This document shows, piece after piece, positions 6,049-9,548 of a DNA stretch of 9,548 nt; within the stretch, counting starts at the first letter, position 1; each line of letters opens with the position of its first letter. This DNA is from an uncultured Lachnoanaerobaculum sp. GTDB lineage: Bacteria > Bacillota > Clostridia > Lachnospirales > Lachnospiraceae. The stretch spans positions 1 to 9,548 of the forward strand of contig CAMQCZ010000036.1 in the NCBI GenBank assembly GCA_946999385.1. The letters are read 5' to 3'. The position numbers and the translations under genes were made by a program. Below the pieces are notes generated by a model that was not told where the DNA came from, did no database searches, and saw only the letters and a program-made list of their open reading frames with translations.

Positions 6049-8040
6049 ATGTGTAAAAAAAATACAAATAAACCTTATTATATTACCACAGCTATAGCAT
6101 ATGCTTCAGGTAAGCCACATATAGGTAATACCTATGAAATAGTTTTAGCTGATGCAATAGCAAGATTCAAAAGATATGAAGGCTTTGATGTTTTTTTCCA
6201 AACAGGAACTGATGAGCATGGGCAAAAAATAGAGTTCAAGGCAAAAGAAGCTAATCTAAGCCCAAAAGAGTTTGTTGATAAAAATGTAGCTATGATTAAA
6301 GACATTTGGGATTTAATGAATACCTCTTATGATAAATTTATTAGAACTACAGATGAATATCATAAAAAACAAGTTCAAAAAATATTCCAAAAATTATATG
6401 AACAGGGAGATATATATAAAGGCTTCTATGAAGGATTTTATTGCACCCCTTGTGAGTCCTTCTTTACCGATTCACAAGTAAAAGATGGAAAATGTCCGGA
6501 TTGCGGAAGAAAATTGACTAATGCCAAAGAAGAAGCTTACTTTTTTAAAATGTCAAAATATGCTCCAAGACTTATTGAATATATAAATACTCATCCAAAC
6601 TTTATAAGACCTGAGTCTAGAAAAAATGAAATGATGAATAATTTTTTATTACCCGGCTTAAAAGATTTATGTGTTTCAAGAACAAGCTTTAGTTGGGGAA
6701 TACCTGTAAGCTTTGATAAAAAACATGTTACCTATGTATGGCTTGATGCCTTATCAAATTATATTACAGGTCTAGGCTTTGATATTGACGGTCAAAATGG
6801 TGAATTATATAAAAAATATTGGCCGGCAGACTTACATTTGATAGGTAAGGATATTATCCGTTTCCATACTATATATTGGCCAATCTTTCTTATGGCACTC
6901 AATATTGAGCTTCCAAAGCAGGTTTTTGGTCATCCTTGGCTATTACAAGGAGATGGTAAAATGAGTAAATCCAAGGGAAATGTTTTATATGCCGATACTC
7001 TCGTTGATTTCTTTGGGGTAGATGCTGTAAGATATTTTGTTCTACATGAAATCCCTTTTGATAATGACGGTGTTATAAGCTGGGAGCTTATGATAGAAAG
7101 ATATAATTGTGATTTGGCAAATATCCTAGGTAATCTTGTAAGCAGAACTATATCTATGGCAAATAAATATTTCGATAAAAAAATATCAAAGCCTGAACTT
7201 AAGCTTAATGATGATGATAAAAATCTCGATATTGATTTTGAAAATATAATCAACATTTCTATAAAAAATATTCAAAATAAAATGGACGAACTAAGAGTTT
7301 CAGATGCAATAAGTGAGCTTTGGAATATTTTTAAGCGTTCAAATAAATACATTGATGAAACTATGCCTTGGTTGCTTGCAAAGGATGAATCAAAAAAAGC
7401 AAGATTAGAGCTTGTTCTTTATAATCTGATAAAGGCGATAAGTATAGGAGCTACTATATTGGAAAGCTTTATGCCAAAAACAAGTCAGGAAATATTAAGT
7501 CAATTCGGACTTGAATTGATTCCTATGAATGATTTACTCAATTTTGATAATATAATTTCTGAAATAAATGTTTGTCAAACTTCAAATATACTTTTTGCAA
7601 GGCTTGATAAAACTGAGATACTAAAAAAAGTAGATAAGCTTTTTTTGAATAATGTTGATAATAGTGATAAAAAGATAGACTCTGATCAAAAAGCGATGAA
7701 TATAAAAAACAAACCAATAATAGCTTATGACGATTTTTCAAAATTACAATTACAAATAGGTAAGATTATAGAATGTAAGGAGCTTGAAAACTCCAAAAAA
7801 TTACTTTGCTTTAAGGTGAAAATAGGTGATAGTACAAAGCAAATATTAAGCGGTATCAAGCAATGGTACAAAGCTGATGAAATGCTTGGTAAAAATGTTG
7901 TTGTTTTAGCAAATCTTGAACCTAGGAAAATAGCCGGTCTTATATCTGAAGGCATGATTTTATCCGCACAGGATGATGAAAATAACTTAAGCCTTATCAC
8001 TTGTGAAAATGATATAAAATCAGGTTCAGAAATATCTTAA
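6049..8040 (+). CDS. metG: Methionyl-tRNA synthetase with C-terminal tRNA-binding domain
   Basis: This class I synthetase charges tRNA-Met with methionine in the cytoplasm. The Rossmann fold starts at PYYITTA, with the HIGH motif present as HIGN (24-27) and FFQTGTDEHGQKIE just after. A zinc knuckle has Cys132-x-x-Cys135 and Cys149-x-x-Cys152. The KMSKS loop is exact at 304-308 (KMSKSKGN). An anticodon-binding helical domain follows, then a variable Asp/Lys/Asn-rich linker (about 525-558). A C-terminal EMAP/Trbp111-type tRNA-binding domain (about 560-663) ends in LEPRKIAGLISEGMILSA. At 663 residues this is the usual length for dimeric MetRS of Bacillota. AAAGGA (6038-6043) lies 5 bases before the ATG. 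The gene starts 11 bp after the DUF885 stop, which leaves no room for a T-box or SAM leader directly before it. Confidence 0.97.
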   Translation: MCKKNTNKPYYITTAIAYASGKPHIGNTYEIVLADAIARFKRYEGFDVFFQTGTDEHGQKIEFKAKEANLSPKEFVDKNVAMIKDIWDLMNTSYDKFIRTTDEYHKKQVQKIFQKLYEQGDIYKGFYEGFYCTPCESFFTDSQVKDGKCPDCGRKLTNAKEEAYFFKMSKYAPRLIEYINTHPNFIRPESRKNEMMNNFLLPGLKDLCVSRTSFSWGIPVSFDKKHVTYVWLDALSNYITGLGFDIDGQNGELYKKYWPADLHLIGKDIIRFHTIYWPIFLMALNIELPKQVFGHPWLLQGDGKMSKSKGNVLYADTLVDFFGVDAVRYFVLHEIPFDNDGVISWELMIERYNCDLANILGNLVSRTISMANKYFDKKISKPELKLNDDDKNLDIDFENIINISIKNIQNKMDELRVSDAISELWNIFKRSNKYIDETMPWLLAKDESKKARLELVLYNLIKAISIGATILESFMPKTSQEILSQFGLELIPMNDLLNFDNIISEINVCQTSNILFARLDKTEILKKVDKLFLNNVDNSDKKIDSDQKAMNIKNKPIIAYDDFSKLQLQIGKIIECKELENSKKLLCFKVKIGDSTKQILSGIKQWYKADEMLGKNVVVLANLEPRKIAGLISEGMILSAQDDENNLSLITCENDIKSGSEIS

Positions 8041-8059
8041 TTTACAGAAAGAATTTATT

Positions 8060-8851
8060 ATGATAATAGATACTCATATACATTTAGACGATGTTGCTTT
8101 TGATGATGATAGAGATGAATTATTAAAAGCTTTTAAAAGAGAAGGGATATATAAAATTGTTAATATCGGTGCTAATATTAAAAGTAGTGAAAGGTCAATA
8201 GAGCTTGCTCAAAAATATTCCGATATTTTTGCTACTGTAGGTGTTCATCCTTGTGATGTTGATGAATTAAATGATGAAAATTTTATATATCTATCTCAGC
8301 TTGCTAAAAATAATAAAGTGGTTGCAATAGGAGAAATAGGACTTGATTATTACTATGATAATGTTAAAAATGATATTCAAAAATATTGGTTTCGTAAACA
8401 AATAGAGCTTGCACTTGATTTAAATTTACCTATTGTAATTCATTCAAGGCAAGCTGCAAGGGATACTTTTAATATTCTAAATGAATATAAAAGTACTCCT
8501 CTTTTTGGTGTTATACATTGCTATAGCTATAGCTCTGAAATGGCAAAGGAATTTGAAAAGCTGAATTTCTTTTTTGGAATAGGTGGTGTCTTGACCTTTA
8601 AAAATTCCAAAAAATTAAAAGAAGCTGTAGAATATTTGCCACTTGAGAGAATTGTTTTAGAAACTGATGCTCCCTATCTTGCACCAATTCCTAATCGAGG
8701 GAAAAGAAATTCCTCTTTAAATCTTAAATATGTTATAGAAGAAATTGCAAATATAAAAAATTTAAGCACCGATGAAATTATTAAAAAAACTTGGGAAAAT
8801 GCACATTTACTATATCCAAAAATAAATAATTTTGAAAGGCAACAGCACTAG
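8060..8851 (+). CDS. tatD: TatD family metal-dependent deoxyribonuclease
   Basis: This 263-residue TIM-barrel hydrolase has all the TatD metal ligands in order: His6 and His8 (THIHL), Glu92 (AIGEIGLDYY), His128 (VIHSRQA), His153 (VIHCYS) and Asp203 (LETDAPYLAP). GVHPCDV and the PNRGKRN motif near the substrate pocket are also present. TatD proteins act as Mg-dependent 3'-5' exonucleases or endonucleases on DNA or RNA in the cytoplasm and are linked to DNA repair and nucleic acid turnover. Length is normal. AGAAAG at 8046-8051 gives a modest ribosome binding site. It lies 19 bp after metG and directly abuts rsmA, the common metG-tatD-rsmA neighbourhood in Bacillota. Confidence 0.95.
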   Translation: MIIDTHIHLDDVAFDDDRDELLKAFKREGIYKIVNIGANIKSSERSIELAQKYSDIFATVGVHPCDVDELNDENFIYLSQLAKNNKVVAIGEIGLDYYYDNVKNDIQKYWFRKQIELALDLNLPIVIHSRQAARDTFNILNEYKSTPLFGVIHCYSYSSEMAKEFEKLNFFFGIGGVLTFKNSKKLKEAVEYLPLERIVLETDAPYLAPIPNRGKRNSSLNLKYVIEEIANIKNLSTDEIIKKTWENAHLLYPKINNFERQQH

Positions 8852-9548
8852 ATGGAAAATATATATCAAACACAAAACACCTTAGCTATAATAAAGAAAT
8901 ATAATTTTATTTTTCAAAAAAGGTTTGGTCAAAATTTTCTTATTGATAGTCATGTATTAAATAAAATTATAAATGCGGCAGAAATAAATTCAAACGATTG
9001 TATAATTGAAATTGGTCCGGGTATAGGCTCTATGACTGAGCTTTTAGCTAAAAAAGCAAAAAAGGTTATCGCAATAGAAATTGACAAAAGCTTGATTCCT
9101 ATTTTACAGGAAAATTTACAAGATTTTAATAATATATTGATTATCAATGATGATATTTTAAAAATTAATATTATAGACTTAATTGATAAATATCTGAAAA
9201 ATGAAAATATAAAGCTTGTTGCCAATCTTCCATATTATATTACTACACCTATAGTAATGAAGCTTCTGGAAGAGCATATTCCTTTGCAAAATATAACTAT
9301 CATGGTACAAAAAGAAGTTGCTGCAAGGATGACCGCTAAGGAAAATACAAAAGAATATGGTGCCTTATCTTTAGCTATAGGATATTATTCAATACCTGAG
9401 CTTATAGCAAATGTACCGTCAAATTGTTTTATTCCAAGACCTAAAATAGACTCAAGTGTTATTAAATTAGAGCTTGGAAGAAATTTAGAAATAAAGCCGA
9501 TAGACGAAAAATTTTTGTTTAAAATAATTAAGGCCGCTTTTATGCAAA
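8852..9548 (+). CDS. rsmA: 16S rRNA dimethyladenosine transferase, 3' end cut by window
   Basis: The frame from ATG at 8852 stays open to the window end, giving 232 residues of a protein usually about 280-290 long; the last ~50 residues are missing. It carries the KsgA/RsmA hallmarks: FGQNFL (25-30), the S-adenosylmethionine motif EIGPGIGSMTE (53-63), AIEID (74-78), and the catalytic NLPYY (125-129) followed by ITTPIV. MVQKEVAARM and FIPRPKIDSSV complete the family pattern. The enzyme dimethylates two adjacent adenosines near the 3' end of 16S rRNA during small-subunit assembly. The ATG follows the tatD stop codon with no gap. GAAAGG at 8833-8838, inside tatD, is the nearest ribosome binding sequence but is about 13 bases away, so translational coupling with tatD is likely. 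No rnmV lies between tatD and rsmA. Confidence 0.96.
   Translation, partial: MENIYQTQNTLAIIKKYNFIFQKRFGQNFLIDSHVLNKIINAAEINSNDCIIEIGPGIGSMTELLAKKAKKVIAIEIDKSLIPILQENLQDFNNILIINDDILKINIIDLIDKYLKNENIKLVANLPYYITTPIVMKLLEEHIPLQNITIMVQKEVAARMTAKENTKEYGALSLAIGYYSIPELIANVPSNCFIPRPKIDSSVIKLELGRNLEIKPIDEKFLFKIIKAAFMQ

Noticed and set aside
6118..6129. HIGN instead of HIGH in MetRS as a sign of inactivity
   Set aside because: Variation at the last position of this motif occurs in functional synthetases, and every other catalytic, zinc and KMSKS residue is intact.
8834..8860. Missing ribosome binding site or sequence error at the tatD-rsmA junction
   Set aside because: The stop and start codons abut cleanly, and both proteins have normal ends and starts. 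Translational coupling explains the weak site.

Overview
The window is a gene-dense, very AT-rich stretch, with GC about a quarter by rough count. Every supported gene lies on the + strand and there is almost no intergenic DNA. Strong AGGAG-type ribosome binding sites, FabT-like MarR, LrgAB, YhaN/YhaO-like and DUF885 proteins, and a metG-tatD-rsmA cluster point to a low-GC Bacillota. A Clostridia member, possibly Lachnospirales-like, is my best guess; this is inference from gene content, not from a marker gene comparison.

Layout. (1) 1-2108: the C-terminal tail of a probable SbcD/YhaO-type nuclease subunit, followed 1 bp later by a YhaN/SbcC-like ATPase with a two-helix membrane hairpin in the middle of its coiled coil. 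(2) 2109-2172: a short spacer whose left boundary is a ~25-bp imperfect tandem duplication that includes the yhaN-like stop codon. It ends in a hexanucleotide repeat directly at the lrgA start. (3) 2173-3227: lrgA and lrgB, a two-subunit membrane system of the CidA/LrgA-LrgB class, overlapping by 1 bp. (4) 3274-3717: a FabT-like MarR regulator starting at TTG. (5) 3728-6037: two consecutive predicted lipoproteins, one small with a probable GerMN-like domain and one large DUF885 putative zinc peptidase. (6) 6049-9548: metG (methionyl-tRNA synthetase), tatD (metal-dependent nuclease) and rsmA/ksgA (16S rRNA dimethyltransferase), the last cut by the window end.

How they fit together. The nuclease pair is a DNA-repair/processing unit. 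LrgAB, the MarR protein and the two lipoproteins form a plausible cell-envelope block. The metG-tatD-rsmA trio is a common housekeeping arrangement in Bacillota. Gaps between genes are 0-64 bp. I see no convincing intrinsic terminator and no tRNA, rRNA, riboswitch, CRISPR or insertion sequence. No stretch above 300 bp lacks a gene.

I do not see a clearly new multi-gene system. The signals most worth checking are the duplicated element plus hexamer repeat in front of lrgA, the strong excess of the palindrome AAGCTT across the window in all reading frames, and the membrane hairpin in the YhaN-like ATPase.
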